Shown piece after piece: positions 28,194 to 36,360 of a stretch of DNA of 64,000 bases (its first letter is position 1; the number at the start of each line of letters is the position of its first letter). Where the stretch lies: positions 125,572 to 189,571 of the forward strand of contig NZ_JABXWU010000004.1 of NCBI RefSeq assembly GCF_014595945.1, read 5' to 3'. This DNA comes from Alkalibacillus aidingensis. GTDB lineage: Bacteria > Bacillota > Bacilli > Bacillales > Alkalibacillaceae. The notes under the pieces were generated by a model. That model had not been told where the DNA came from. It worked only from the letters and a program-made list of their open reading frames with translations, and ran no database searches. The position numbers were made by a program, and so were the translations under genes.

Positions 28194-28580
28194 ATGAAAT
28201 TTAATGTAACAGATCAACACATTATATCTGATTTACCATATGATCAGTTAACCATCTCAGGCGATGAGACAGAGGGGTTCCGCCCTTTTCAATTAATGGT
28301 ATCATCCCTAGCAGGTTGTAGCGCCTTGGTGTACAAGCGTATTTTAAAAAAGCAAAAAATTGAATACGATGAAATGACCATTGAAGCCAACGTTGAACGT
28401 AGTGACGATTCGGTCAATAAAATCGAAAAAGTATCACTACATTTTAAAGTAACTGGGCAAAATTTAAATGAGGAGAAATTACAAAAAAGCTTACAAACAG
28501 CTTCGAAAAATTGTTCAATGGTTCAATCAGTTGTCCCAACCATTGATGTCAAAGAAACTGTTGAAGTGATTAACAAGTAA
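28194..28580 (+). CDS. OsmC/Ohr-family protein
   Basis: A 128-residue OsmC-fold protein. The two family cysteines are present in SLAGCSALVYKRILKK (first half) and ASKNCSMVQSV (second half), so peroxidatic thiol activity against organic hydroperoxides is plausible. The sequence EGFRPFQLMVSSLAGCSA fits the YhfA-like branch better than Ohr. It starts at ATG after AAGGAGCG. A 50-residue SE1561-like gene follows after 11 bases and is probably co-transcribed. Confidence 0.88.
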   Translation: MKFNVTDQHIISDLPYDQLTISGDETEGFRPFQLMVSSLAGCSALVYKRILKKQKIEYDEMTIEANVERSDDSVNKIEKVSLHFKVTGQNLNEEKLQKSLQTASKNCSMVQSVVPTIDVKETVEVINK

Positions 28581-28591
28581 GGAGCAATCTT

Positions 28592-28744
28592 ATGTCAGAG
28601 CCAAAACAAAACCTTGAAGCACTCAAATCACGTTTAGCTTATTTATTAGAGCAATTTGAAAATATCGACCCAGAAAAACTGACGGTCGAAGATATCGATG
28701 AATATATTCATCTGCTCAATGAAATGGAAGAGAAACTAAAATAA
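28592..28744 (+). CDS. SE1561-family-like small protein, 50 residues
   Basis: A short gene with a clear AAGGAG eight bases before ATG 28592 and a strong terminator immediately after. The 50-residue product is helical and acidic (SRLAYLLEQFENIDPEKL; VEDIDEYIHLLNEMEEKLK). The pattern ExxDIDxxIxxxxxMExK recalls the SE1561 family of Firmicutes (memory, not searched). It has no membrane segment. It lies 11 bases after the OsmC gene, so it is the second gene of that operon. Confidence 0.8.
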   Translation: MSEPKQNLEALKSRLAYLLEQFENIDPEKLTVEDIDEYIHLLNEMEEKLK

Positions 28745-28750
28745 CTCTGT

Positions 28751-28797
28751 AATCAACTCCCAATTATAAATTTTAAAAAGGGGGTTGATTTTTTTGA
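28751..28797 (+). terminator. Terminator of OsmC operon
   Basis: AATCAACTCCC (28751-28761) pairs with GGGGGTTGATT (28780-28790), followed by a run of Ts. Confidence 0.88.
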
Positions 28798-28863
28798 TCT
28801 AACATTTTATTATGATAAAGTGTTAACGCGATATTGAGATAAACGAAAAGGGAGAAGTTATAG

Positions 28864-30183
28864 ATGGATTTATCATGGATTGTTATTATTTCAGTGTTAT
28901 TAATGACTGTACTTAGTCTACTTAAAGTTAATGTGCTATTGGCTATTGTTGTTTCAGCGATGACTGCAGGAGTAATGGCAGGTCTATCGTTCGAAGACTT
29001 AATTAAGACTTTTACAACAAACACAGCTAATGGGGCTAATACAGCGATTAGTTATATTTTATTAGGTGGTTTTGCCGTAGCGATCGCATTCACCGGTATT
29101 ACGAAGGGATTTGTTCAGTTTTTACGCCGTGCGATTAAAGGTAGAAGAGGGTTAATTCTTACTGTGATCGTTGTTATTGCATCGTTATCACAGAATGCTA
29201 TTCCGGTTCACATTGCTTTTATTCCGATATTAATTCCACCATTAATTGCGTTGTTCGATCGTTTGCAAATTGACCGACGAGCGGTTGCAACGGCATTAAC
29301 ATTTGGTCTTAAAGCTCCATATGTGACGATTCCACTTGGATTTGGTCTGATTTTCCAAGGGCTTATTCAGGAAAATATGGAGGAGAACGGAATTGACATT
29401 GCTTTATCCGAAGTTACTTTAGCAATGATTATTCCTGGTCTAGGAATGCTACTTGGTTTAATCATTGCTTTGACATTTACTTATCGTAAAAAGCGTGATT
29501 ATAGCAAAGTTGAACCTGATAGTGAACCGACTAGTTTTGAAGAGGTTGATGATACACCATTTGTCTTTGAACGTAAACACCTCATGACAATTCTTGCAAT
29601 TGTAGCTGCATTAGTGGTTCAAATTGTAACTGAGGAAATGATTCTAGGGGCACTAACGGGTCTTGTGCTCATGTTCTTATTAGTTGCTGTTCCATACCGT
29701 CAGATTGAGGACGTAATGAGTCGAGGGATCAGTATGATGGGGATGATTGCCTTTATCATGCTAGCGGCTTCTGGTTTTGCCGGAATTTTAGAAGAAACGG
29801 GTTCAGTTGAAGCATTAGTAAATGCATCATCTAGTTTGTTAGAAGGACAAAAGAGTATCATTGCATTAATTTTATTAGCTGTTGGTTTAGTCATCACTAT
29901 GGGAATTGGAACTTCATTTGGTACGATTCCAATCTTAGCAGTTTTATATGTGCCAATCGCAACAGCAGCAGGCTTTTCACCTATGGCTATTGCTGTGTTA
30001 ATTGGTACAGCAGGCGCATTAGGAGATGCCGGAAGTCCAGCATCTGACAGTACACTTGGACCGACTTCAGGTCTGAATGTAGACGGTAAGCACAACCACA
30101 TTTGGGATACTTGTGTACCAACATTTATTCACTTTAATATCCCGATCTTTATCTTTGGTTGGATCGCTTCGATTATGTTATAA
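28864..30183 (+). CDS. Na+/H+ antiporter family protein, YuiF-like
   Basis: A 439-residue membrane antiporter. The start ATG follows AAAGGGAG. About 11-12 helices are visible, with ISYILLGGFAVAIAFTGIT, ASLSQNAIPVHIAFIPILIPP and GTSFGTIPILAVLYVP segments that recall B. subtilis YuiF and the wider NhaC/ion transporter superfamily. The near-C-terminal GALGDAGSPASDSTLGPTSG loop is distinctive. It probably exchanges Na+ or an organic ion for protons. Together with the NhaP2-type protein it gives two antiporters in 14 kb, consistent with a salt- or alkali-exposed host. Confidence 0.87.
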   Translation: MDLSWIVIISVLLMTVLSLLKVNVLLAIVVSAMTAGVMAGLSFEDLIKTFTTNTANGANTAISYILLGGFAVAIAFTGITKGFVQFLRRAIKGRRGLILTVIVVIASLSQNAIPVHIAFIPILIPPLIALFDRLQIDRRAVATALTFGLKAPYVTIPLGFGLIFQGLIQENMEENGIDIALSEVTLAMIIPGLGMLLGLIIALTFTYRKKRDYSKVEPDSEPTSFEEVDDTPFVFERKHLMTILAIVAALVVQIVTEEMILGALTGLVLMFLLVAVPYRQIEDVMSRGISMMGMIAFIMLAASGFAGILEETGSVEALVNASSSLLEGQKSIIALILLAVGLVITMGIGTSFGTIPILAVLYVPIATAAGFSPMAIAVLIGTAGALGDAGSPASDSTLGPTSGLNVDGKHNHIWDTCVPTFIHFNIPIFIFGWIASIML

Positions 30184-30244
30184 AAGTTTGAGTTTTGGCT
30201 GGTAGTGGTTAGGTCGTCGTTCAATGGAGTGAGAGTTGAGTGGG

Positions 30245-30504
30245 TCTAATTGACGAAACAGCGGGTCAGAAAGGTGAAAGTGTTAATTAGGAAAGCTCTA
30301 ATTAACGAAATGGCTAGTCGGCAAGGCGAAAGTGTTAATTAGGGAGGCTCTAATTGACGAAATGAGTAGTTACAGAGTAGGAACCGTTAATTAAACTGAC
30401 TCTAATTAACAAAAAAGCCGAGCACCCGGAAGAAATCGTTAATTAAAAAGTTTCTTATAGACGAAACAACCTCCAGATACTCCTAAAACGTCAAATAGCC
30501 TCCT
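30245..30504. repeat. Five 52-bp hairpin repeats (diverged copy of the family at 52.2 kb)
   Basis: Units begin TCTAATTGACGA or TCTAATTAACGA at 30245, 30297, 30349 and 30401, and in decayed form at 30453, exactly 52 bases apart. Each has a second block GTTAATTAG at offset 37, the near reverse complement of the first, so each unit can form a hairpin. The sequence between blocks varies. No ORF or CRISPR-like spacer logic is present. Confidence 0.9.
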
Positions 30505-30506
30505 AA

Positions 30507-30543
30507 AATAACCTTGTCACAATTGTGGCAGGGTTATTTTTTT
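30507..30543 (+). terminator. Terminator-like hairpin after the repeat array
   Basis: ATAACCTTGTCACAA and TTGTGGCAGGGTTAT form a near-continuous stem at 30508-30537, followed by seven Ts. It lies 320 bases after the antiporter gene, so it may end read-through across the repeats. Confidence 0.75.
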
Positions 30544-30559
30544 AGCCAAAGCCTTCCAG

Positions 30560-30589
30560 TCATACTTTAGAAACAGTTTAGCCATATTA
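30560..30589 (+). promoter_or_regulatory. Candidate sigma-G promoter of pdaA
   Basis: TCATA (30560-30564), an 18-base spacer and CATATTA (30583-30589) fit the sigma-G pattern GHATR-N18-CATNHTA with one -35 mismatch. B. subtilis pdaA is known to be forespore-expressed from sigma-G. Confidence 0.6.
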
Positions 30590-30643
30590 CAAATAAGGTG
30601 TGTAATAAGACTTAATTGGTCGTGACGTTAAGGAGGAAAAGGT

Positions 30644-31435
30644 TTGAAAATGAAACGAGTGTTGATGTTTCTTATAAGTGTGGCTATGATATGTTCAGCT
30701 ATACCTGTTGATGCAGAAGATGTATCAAATAAGCGATACGGATATGGTTATAAAAAGCAGTATAATGAACAACCACCTAATCTTGGTTTTTACGCACCAC
30801 TTATTGAAAAATATAATGGGATTTATTTAGGTGATGAGGAAAATCGTATGGTTTATTTAACATTTGACCATGGCTATGAAGAAGGGTATACCGAGTCGAT
30901 GTTAGATGTTCTTAAAGAAAAAGATGTACCTGCAGCATTCTTCTTATCAGGTCATTATGTAACAGACGCATCTGACTTGGTTAATCGTATGGTTGATGAA
31001 GGGCATATTCTCGGGAATCACTCCGATGACCACCTGGATTATACTAAACATAGTGATGAAGTGGTTAAAGAGGATTTAAGAAGATTAGACGAGAAAATTA
31101 TTAATACGACTAATCAGGATTCTGTTCAATTTTTCCGTCCTGCAAAAGGTGTCTTTAGTGAAAGAACACTTAAACTAACAGATGAGCTAGGGTATACGAA
31201 TGTTTTTTGGACGGTTTCACTTGTTGATTGGGAAAAAAATAAAAATAAAGGATGGAAGCATGCTTTTGACGAAGTGATTAAACAAATCCATCCGGGTGCG
31301 ATTGTTTTATTACATGCAGTTAACGAAGATAATGCTGAAGCGTTAAGCTATCTAATTGATGAACTTCGTGATCGGGGATATGAGTTCGGTTCGTTAGATG
31401 ATTTATTATGGCAGCAAAAAGTACCACTAGGATAA
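30644..31435 (+). CDS. pdaA: Delta-lactam-biosynthetic de-N-acetylase PdaA
   Basis: A 263-residue exported polysaccharide deacetylase that makes muramic delta-lactam in spore cortex peptidoglycan, needed for germination. The start is TTG 30644, seven bases after AGGAGG. A signal peptide spans ~1-24 (ISVAMICSAIPVDA). The NodB domain shows TFDHGYE (73-79), where PdaA proteins lack the usual second Asp, then GNHSDDH for the metal histidines, RPAKGVFSE and LLHAV. The preceding sequence NLGFYAPLIEKYNGIYLGD is typical of PdaA. The downstream glycosylase gene keeps the B. subtilis pdaA/yfjP neighbourhood. Confidence 0.94.
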   Translation: MKMKRVLMFLISVAMICSAIPVDAEDVSNKRYGYGYKKQYNEQPPNLGFYAPLIEKYNGIYLGDEENRMVYLTFDHGYEEGYTESMLDVLKEKDVPAAFFLSGHYVTDASDLVNRMVDEGHILGNHSDDHLDYTKHSDEVVKEDLRRLDEKIINTTNQDSVQFFRPAKGVFSERTLKLTDELGYTNVFWTVSLVDWEKNKNKGWKHAFDEVIKQIHPGAIVLLHAVNEDNAEALSYLIDELRDRGYEFGSLDDLLWQQKVPLG

Positions 31436-31506
31436 ATATTTTTTGCTATCTTTAGGGGAATAATTGTAAACTAGTTATATGATGTACGGTAACAAAGGGG
31501 AGAGGT

Positions 31507-32379
31507 ATGATGTGGAAAGAGTACTACCATGCAGCAGGCATTTATGATTTTGACTACGCATTACAAAGGTTAGCTATGGATCCGATCAATCATGTGAATT
31601 TAAAAGAACGTTGGGTGGATGTGCCGGTTTACTTAGAAGATGACCGTTGTGTCGTACGTGTAAAAGCGGAAGGAACGACTGAAAAGCCTGTTTTTTCCGT
31701 GATGTCTGATTATGACGATGACCAGGATGTCATCTTTGAGCATATTCGCAACATCTTTCAATGGGATCGTGACTTACAGGATGTTCAGGAGTTTTTTGAA
31801 GAAACGGATTTAGCCATGCTTTTCTTCACTTACGCTGGGACACCGATTGTACGAGATTTTCATCTTTATAATGCGTTAATGAAAGCGATTATCCATCAGC
31901 AGTTGAATATGAAGTTCGCTTATACGTTATCAACACGCTTTGTCCAAAAATATGGTGATCAAGTGGATGGAGCTTGGTTTTATCCTTCGCCAGAAACAGT
32001 TGCTGAGTTGGATTATCAAGATTTACGTGAGCTACAATTTAGCCAAAGAAAAGCAGAATACGTGATTGACACATCGCGATTAATCGCAAATGGAGATTTA
32101 GACTTAGAAAAGTTGGCAAAAGAGCCATCTCAGAAGGTGATGAAAGAACTTGGAAAAGTCAGAGGTGTTGGTCCTTGGACTGTACAAAACTGGCTTTTGT
32201 TTGCCCTAGGTCGTGAAAACTTATTCCCTGCGGCTGATATAGGGATCCAAAATGCATTAAAGAGACAGTGGAAGATGGAAGTGAAACCAAAAAAAGACGA
32301 AATCGAAAAAGCAGCTGAACGTTGGTCACCATACCAAAGCTATGCAGCATTAACGTTATGGAGAAGTATAGAAGGATAA
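31507..32379 (+). CDS. yfjP: DNA-3-methyladenine glycosylase II (AlkA/HhH-GPD family)
   Basis: A 290-residue base-excision repair enzyme that removes alkylated purines. ATG 31507 follows GGGGAGAGGT. The helix-hairpin-helix is GKVRGVGPWTVQNWLL (about 212-227) and the catalytic aspartate follows in LFPAADIGIQNALKR, which defines the HhH-GPD superfamily. The N-terminal ~100 residues form the beta domain of AlkA-type enzymes; there is no FeS cluster. The gene order pdaA-yfjP supports the symbol. A terminator follows the stop. Confidence 0.92.
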   Translation: MMWKEYYHAAGIYDFDYALQRLAMDPINHVNLKERWVDVPVYLEDDRCVVRVKAEGTTEKPVFSVMSDYDDDQDVIFEHIRNIFQWDRDLQDVQEFFEETDLAMLFFTYAGTPIVRDFHLYNALMKAIIHQQLNMKFAYTLSTRFVQKYGDQVDGAWFYPSPETVAELDYQDLRELQFSQRKAEYVIDTSRLIANGDLDLEKLAKEPSQKVMKELGKVRGVGPWTVQNWLLFALGRENLFPAADIGIQNALKRQWKMEVKPKKDEIEKAAERWSPYQSYAALTLWRSIEG

Positions 32380-32386
32380 TTAAGGA

Positions 32387-32418
32387 GACCCGGCAAAATG
32401 AATTGACGGGTCTTTTTT
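32387..32418 (+). terminator. Terminator of yfjP
   Basis: GACCCG (32387-32392) pairs with CGGGTC (32407-32412), followed by six Ts. It also abuts the end of the leftward pilus gene. Confidence 0.85.
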
Positions 32419-33637
32419 AATATTGACCATCATCTAAAGAGACATCAGGGTCAAATTCTCCAAGTTCAACTCCTTCACATTCTGGGAAGTCGGGCTCTTC
32501 ATAATTATAATTCACAGCATTACTCGGTGGATTTGTCTCCTCAACACCATTTCCGTTAATAATGGTCAAATCACCTGCAATTAAGATGTTCCCCCCAATT
32601 CCATTTAAGTAAGAAATTGCATCAATGGTTTCATTATGCATGATGGTTAAATGACCACCTGCGTGAAGGTCTGCATTGTCTAATGTTAATCCGTCTTTAA
32701 ATTCGGTATCATTACCTAATCTAATCAGGCCGTTATTATTTTTGAAATAGGCAGGACCATCAACAATCGAATAGCCTCTAACGGCAAAACTCCCTTGATA
32801 GTCAATACCTTGACTAAAGCGTGAGTGACCACAAGCGAGGAATTCACTGTTCGGATTATTCCCGCTAGTTAATTGAGTGTCGATATAGGCATCACCATAG
32901 ATGGTGACTGTTGATAGATTACTCACATCAATTCCTTGAAAAACACCAACACCATTAATAGTTAAGGATGAGTTATTTTGCATGCTAAATTGATTATCCA
33001 CATAAAAATCACCTGTTTCCATATTGTCACAACTAATGGTTGCCCCATCTTTAAAATAAAAAGATTGATCTGAATCAGTTGTACAATCGTCACCACTCCA
33101 ATTTTGTTCTTCTTCATACTCTTGATCCGGAGCCTCTGGTGGAGGCGGTGGTTCTTCACTCTCTTCATCCCAGTCCTCAGGAGGCATCTCACCTGATTCA
33201 ATTGAGAGGCTAAGTTGGAGATCACGCTGATAATCTCGGCTGTAACCAATGACAGTGGCTGTAATGTTAGCCGTGCTTTCATCTATGGTAACGTCGATTC
33301 CATCTTCTAATTCAAAAAAGATACTAGAGTCCTCTGGGTCAACCTCTACTTCATCTATTTGATTGTTTAAATAAACTTCCATAGAATCAAAATAATCTTG
33401 ATCTTCTAAATCAATATCATTTTCTTTAATGTAGGCAATCATTTCTTGTCTAATAAAATAGGCACCCATTTCTGCGATGTGAGTTGCCTGATAGTCGGTT
33501 TGGATAATATCGTTTTGTTTAGCGGTAGTGAGGATGCTACTCATGATCGTTGTCGCGAAGATCATAATTAAGACAACCGTCATTAGGACGATAATTAGCG
33601 TCGCGCCATTTTGGTTATTGATCTGTTTAGGAATCAT
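32417..33637 (-). CDS. Large minor-pilin-like protein (PilX-type) of the type IV pilus locus
   Basis: A 406-residue protein from ATG 33637 (GTG 33652 is possible). The N-terminus is a class III prepilin signal (NQNG then ATLIIVLMTVVLIMIF), but position +5 is Ile instead of the usual Glu, as in PilX/GspK-type tip pilins. Residues ~160-185 hold an acidic Pro-rich hinge (SEEPPPPPEAPDQE). The ~220-residue C-terminal part is Asn/Gly/Asp-rich with periodic hydrophobic strands (SSLTINGVGVF; GNILIAGDLTIING) suggesting a beta-helix or adhesin-like domain, with several cysteines. It overlaps the upstream pilin gene by 11 bases. A tip adhesin role is inference. Confidence 0.78.
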   Translation of the reverse strand: MIPKQINNQNGATLIIVLMTVVLIMIFATTIMSSILTTAKQNDIIQTDYQATHIAEMGAYFIRQEMIAYIKENDIDLEDQDYFDSMEVYLNNQIDEVEVDPEDSSIFFELEDGIDVTIDESTANITATVIGYSRDYQRDLQLSLSIESGEMPPEDWDEESEEPPPPPEAPDQEYEEEQNWSGDDCTTDSDQSFYFKDGATISCDNMETGDFYVDNQFSMQNNSSLTINGVGVFQGIDVSNLSTVTIYGDAYIDTQLTSGNNPNSEFLACGHSRFSQGIDYQGSFAVRGYSIVDGPAYFKNNNGLIRLGNDTEFKDGLTLDNADLHAGGHLTIMHNETIDAISYLNGIGGNILIAGDLTIINGNGVEETNPPSNAVNYNYEEPDFPECEGVELGEFDPDVSLDDGQY

Positions 33638-34109
33638 CAAATTCGCCCCCACTTCCAGCTGGAGTAATCCGTGATATTCGAGTCGATATCGTTAATGGAC
33701 GAAATCGTGGGTTATCAGTTTGGGTGACTTGCACTGAAAAATTAATACTTAAAGTTTCTGACAACGGTATGGTTACTGGAACGCCATGTTCTATGGTTGA
33801 ACCTTCAATAGCTAGTTCATATTGTAAAGGAGACCCATCAAATGTATATGTCTCGCCATTATCACGCTCAATATGAATCACAGAATCTGTTTCTTGTTCA
33901 ATAGTGTAACTATAAGCCGTTTGATGAATACTTGTTAGACGGTGGATTAAACGATTACTGTCAGTTTGTGCTTTTGAGCGCAATTCGCTTTGTTGATAAT
34001 TTTCGATCGTTGTATGGGTAACAGAAAAGACGAGAGATCCAATGATAAAAGTGAGAACAATAGTTGCTAAGACCTCTATTAATGTAAGTCCACGCTCGTT
34101 AGTGATCAT
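33627..34109 (-). CDS. Minor type IV pilin (PilW/GspJ-like)
   Basis: A 160-residue prepilin: the signal MITNERG precedes LTLIEVLATIVLTFIIG, with Glu at +5 for normal N-methylation and assembly. The C-terminal region is a small beta-rich pseudopilin domain (QLRSK-like helix, then SVIHIERDNGETYTFDG). The gene overlaps the upstream pilin by four bases (ATGA) and the downstream one by 11, so the three are translationally coupled. The set of three minor pilins probably primes pilus assembly, as PilV-W-X do. Confidence 0.85.
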   Translation of the reverse strand: MITNERGLTLIEVLATIVLTFIIGSLVFSVTHTTIENYQQSELRSKAQTDSNRLIHRLTSIHQTAYSYTIEQETDSVIHIERDNGETYTFDGSPLQYELAIEGSTIEHGVPVTIPLSETLSINFSVQVTQTDNPRFRPLTISTRISRITPAGSGGEFDDS

Positions 34110-34534
34110 GAGTCCACCTCAATATAGGTATAAGTTTGCGTTTTGACATTTTGTTCCTCATCGGTAATAGAAATGGTAGCTTTTAATAATCGGCTAGAAA
34201 CTGGCTCCTCTTCGACTTCTAAAATAAGGTAGTGATCAGGATTAGTTAAAAACTGCCCATCAGTGTTAACAGAGGGTATTTGTGGTAATCCGTCTTGGTT
34301 GAAATTAGAATATGTCCCAGGCTCAACGGTATTGCCGGCAAGCTCTCTTACATCCTCTAATCCTTGTCGTACAAGGTTGGTCGCAATGACTTCATCTTCG
34401 GTAACGTTTTGCATTAAAGCCGACTGGGTAAACATCGTGAAAAATCCAATCAAGACAATGGATAGAATGACTAGAGATGCTAGAACTTCAATTAATGTGG
34501 CTCCTTTGTCGTTCTTAAATATATTTTGTAACAT
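34106..34534 (-). CDS. Minor type IV pilin (PilV/GspI-like)
   Basis: A 142-residue prepilin, first gene of the leftward minor-pilin operon. The signal MLQNIFKNDKG precedes ATLIEVLASLVILSIVLIGFF, with Glu at +5. The helix continues to ~50 (SALMQNVTEDEVIATNLVRQGLEDV, cited in part), followed by a short beta domain (YLILEVEEEPVSSRLLKATI). It is divergent from pilB with 137 bases between starts, where both promoters must lie. Confidence 0.86.
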   Translation of the reverse strand: MLQNIFKNDKGATLIEVLASLVILSIVLIGFFTMFTQSALMQNVTEDEVIATNLVRQGLEDVRELAGNTVEPGTYSNFNQDGLPQIPSVNTDGQFLTNPDHYLILEVEEEPVSSRLLKATISITDEEQNVKTQTYTYIEVDS

Positions 34535-34671
34535 TTCATAAAAACCTCGATTTTTTTATCAATTGCTATTATAATATGAATGATAAGCCTTTGTAATAAA
34601 AAAGCTCTAATACTAATGTAGCATAAAGTCTTAGTTAGTAAAGTATGACTGTATGAGAAAGGAAGGTCGAC

Positions 34672-36330
34672 TTGGCACGTAGAATCAAGCTCAGGCTCGG
34701 TGAATTACTCGTACAAGAAGGATTAATTACCGAAGAGCAACTCAAAAAAGCGCTAGAAGAAAAAGATTCTAACCAAAAGCTTGGTGATAAATTGATAGAA
34801 GAAGGATTTATCACAGAGCTACAGCTAGTAGAAGTTTTACAAAAACAGTTAGATATCTCTCATGTTCGACTATATAATTATTCTTTCGATCAGTCAATTT
34901 TAAATCTAGTCCCTAAAGAATTTGCCATCGAACATAATATCATTCCGCTTAAGCGAGAACAGAATCGATTATATATTGCAACCGCTGATCCATTAGATTA
35001 TTTTGTTATGAACGATTTACGCTTATCAACAGGTTTTAAGGTTGAACCTGTGATTGCGACGAAAGATGAGATCAGACAGAGTATCATGAAGCTGTATGAA
35101 CGGGAGGATCTGAGTGATCAATTTTCAGATTTGAGTGAAGAGGATGAAACACCAGATTTAACATCTGAAGAGGAATCGTCTCCTGTCGTTAAGCTAATGA
35201 ACCAACTAATTCAACAAGCCGTTGTTGAAAAAGCTAGTGATATCCACATTGACCCTCAAGAATTTCAAGTCACCATTCGTTTACGTGTTGATGGAGCACT
35301 AAGGACAGAACAAACCCTAGCTAAGAGTGTACAATCCCCACTAACGACACGAATTAAAATTATGGCCAATTTAGATATAACACAACAGAAGATTCCACAG
35401 GATGGTCGGATCAAACGTCAAGTTGAAGGACGAAATGTGGATTTGCGTGTCAGTACTTTACCAACGATATTTGGTGAAAAAGTCGTGATTCGTGTGCTCG
35501 ATACGATGTCTGTAGCCAATCGGATGGAAGATATAGGTTTTGAAAGTGAACATCTTGAAAAGTTTAAAGAAATGATCGAGAAACCATATGGAATTGTTTT
35601 GCTAACAGGTCCAACTGGTTCAGGTAAAACATCCACTATGTATGCAGCCTTAAGACATTTAAATCGCGAGGAGTCTAACGTCATCACCGTTGAAGACCCA
35701 GTCGAGTATGAGCTGGAAGGGGTTAATCAAATTCAGGTCAATCAGCAAGTTGGACTGACTTTCGCTTCTGGTTTGCGCTCGATTTTAAGACAAGACCCAG
35801 ACATTATTATGGTTGGGGAAATTCGTGATCCGGAAACGGCAAGTATGGCTGTTCGTGCTTCGATAACAGGTCACCTAGTCTTAAGTACGTTACATACAAA
35901 TGACTCAGTCGGGGCAATCAGTCGATTAATTAATATGGATGTTGAAATGTTTTTAGTTGGGTCGTCATTAAATGGCGTCGTTGCCCAGCGTTTAGTCAGG
36001 ACGATTTGCCAAGACTGTCGTGTTGAAAAAGAACCTTCTAAACGTGAACGCGATGTCCTAAACAAATACGGAATTCAACTAGATCATGTGAGAAAAGGTG
36101 AAGGCTGTCAGGCATGTAACATGACTGGCTATCGGGGTCGAACAGCTATTCACGAGGTGCTTTATATTAATGAACCCATTAGAGAAGCTATCTTAAATGG
36201 TCAATCGAAAATAGAAATTGAACAAGTCGCTAAAGAACAAGGTTTTGTCACACTATTTGAAGACGGCCTGAAAAAAGTTGAAAAAGGCTTAACAACAACA
36301 GAAGAAGTCTTTAGAGTTGCTGCTGAATAG
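34672..36330 (+). CDS. pilB: Type IV pilus assembly ATPase PilB
   Basis: A 552-residue hexameric motor that powers pilus extension. The start is TTG 34672 after AAGGAAGG. An N-terminal T2SSE/MshEN domain (about 1-145; RIKLRLGELLVQEGLI) is followed by the ATPase core. Walker A is GPTGSGKTS (313-321), the Asp box and Walker B are present (ILRQDPDIIMVGEIRD), the His box is HLVLSTLHTND, and a four-cysteine zinc element lies at Cys446/449/479/482. This is PilB/GspE rather than PilT, which lacks the long N-terminal domain and zinc element. It opens the rightward pilus operon. Confidence 0.95.
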   Translation: MARRIKLRLGELLVQEGLITEEQLKKALEEKDSNQKLGDKLIEEGFITELQLVEVLQKQLDISHVRLYNYSFDQSILNLVPKEFAIEHNIIPLKREQNRLYIATADPLDYFVMNDLRLSTGFKVEPVIATKDEIRQSIMKLYEREDLSDQFSDLSEEDETPDLTSEEESSPVVKLMNQLIQQAVVEKASDIHIDPQEFQVTIRLRVDGALRTEQTLAKSVQSPLTTRIKIMANLDITQQKIPQDGRIKRQVEGRNVDLRVSTLPTIFGEKVVIRVLDTMSVANRMEDIGFESEHLEKFKEMIEKPYGIVLLTGPTGSGKTSTMYAALRHLNREESNVITVEDPVEYELEGVNQIQVNQQVGLTFASGLRSILRQDPDIIMVGEIRDPETASMAVRASITGHLVLSTLHTNDSVGAISRLINMDVEMFLVGSSLNGVVAQRLVRTICQDCRVEKEPSKRERDVLNKYGIQLDHVRKGEGCQACNMTGYRGRTAIHEVLYINEPIREAILNGQSKIEIEQVAKEQGFVTLFEDGLKKVEKGLTTTEEVFRVAAE

Positions 36331-36360
36331 GTGAAGCGATGAGTGTTGGAGGTATGAGAA

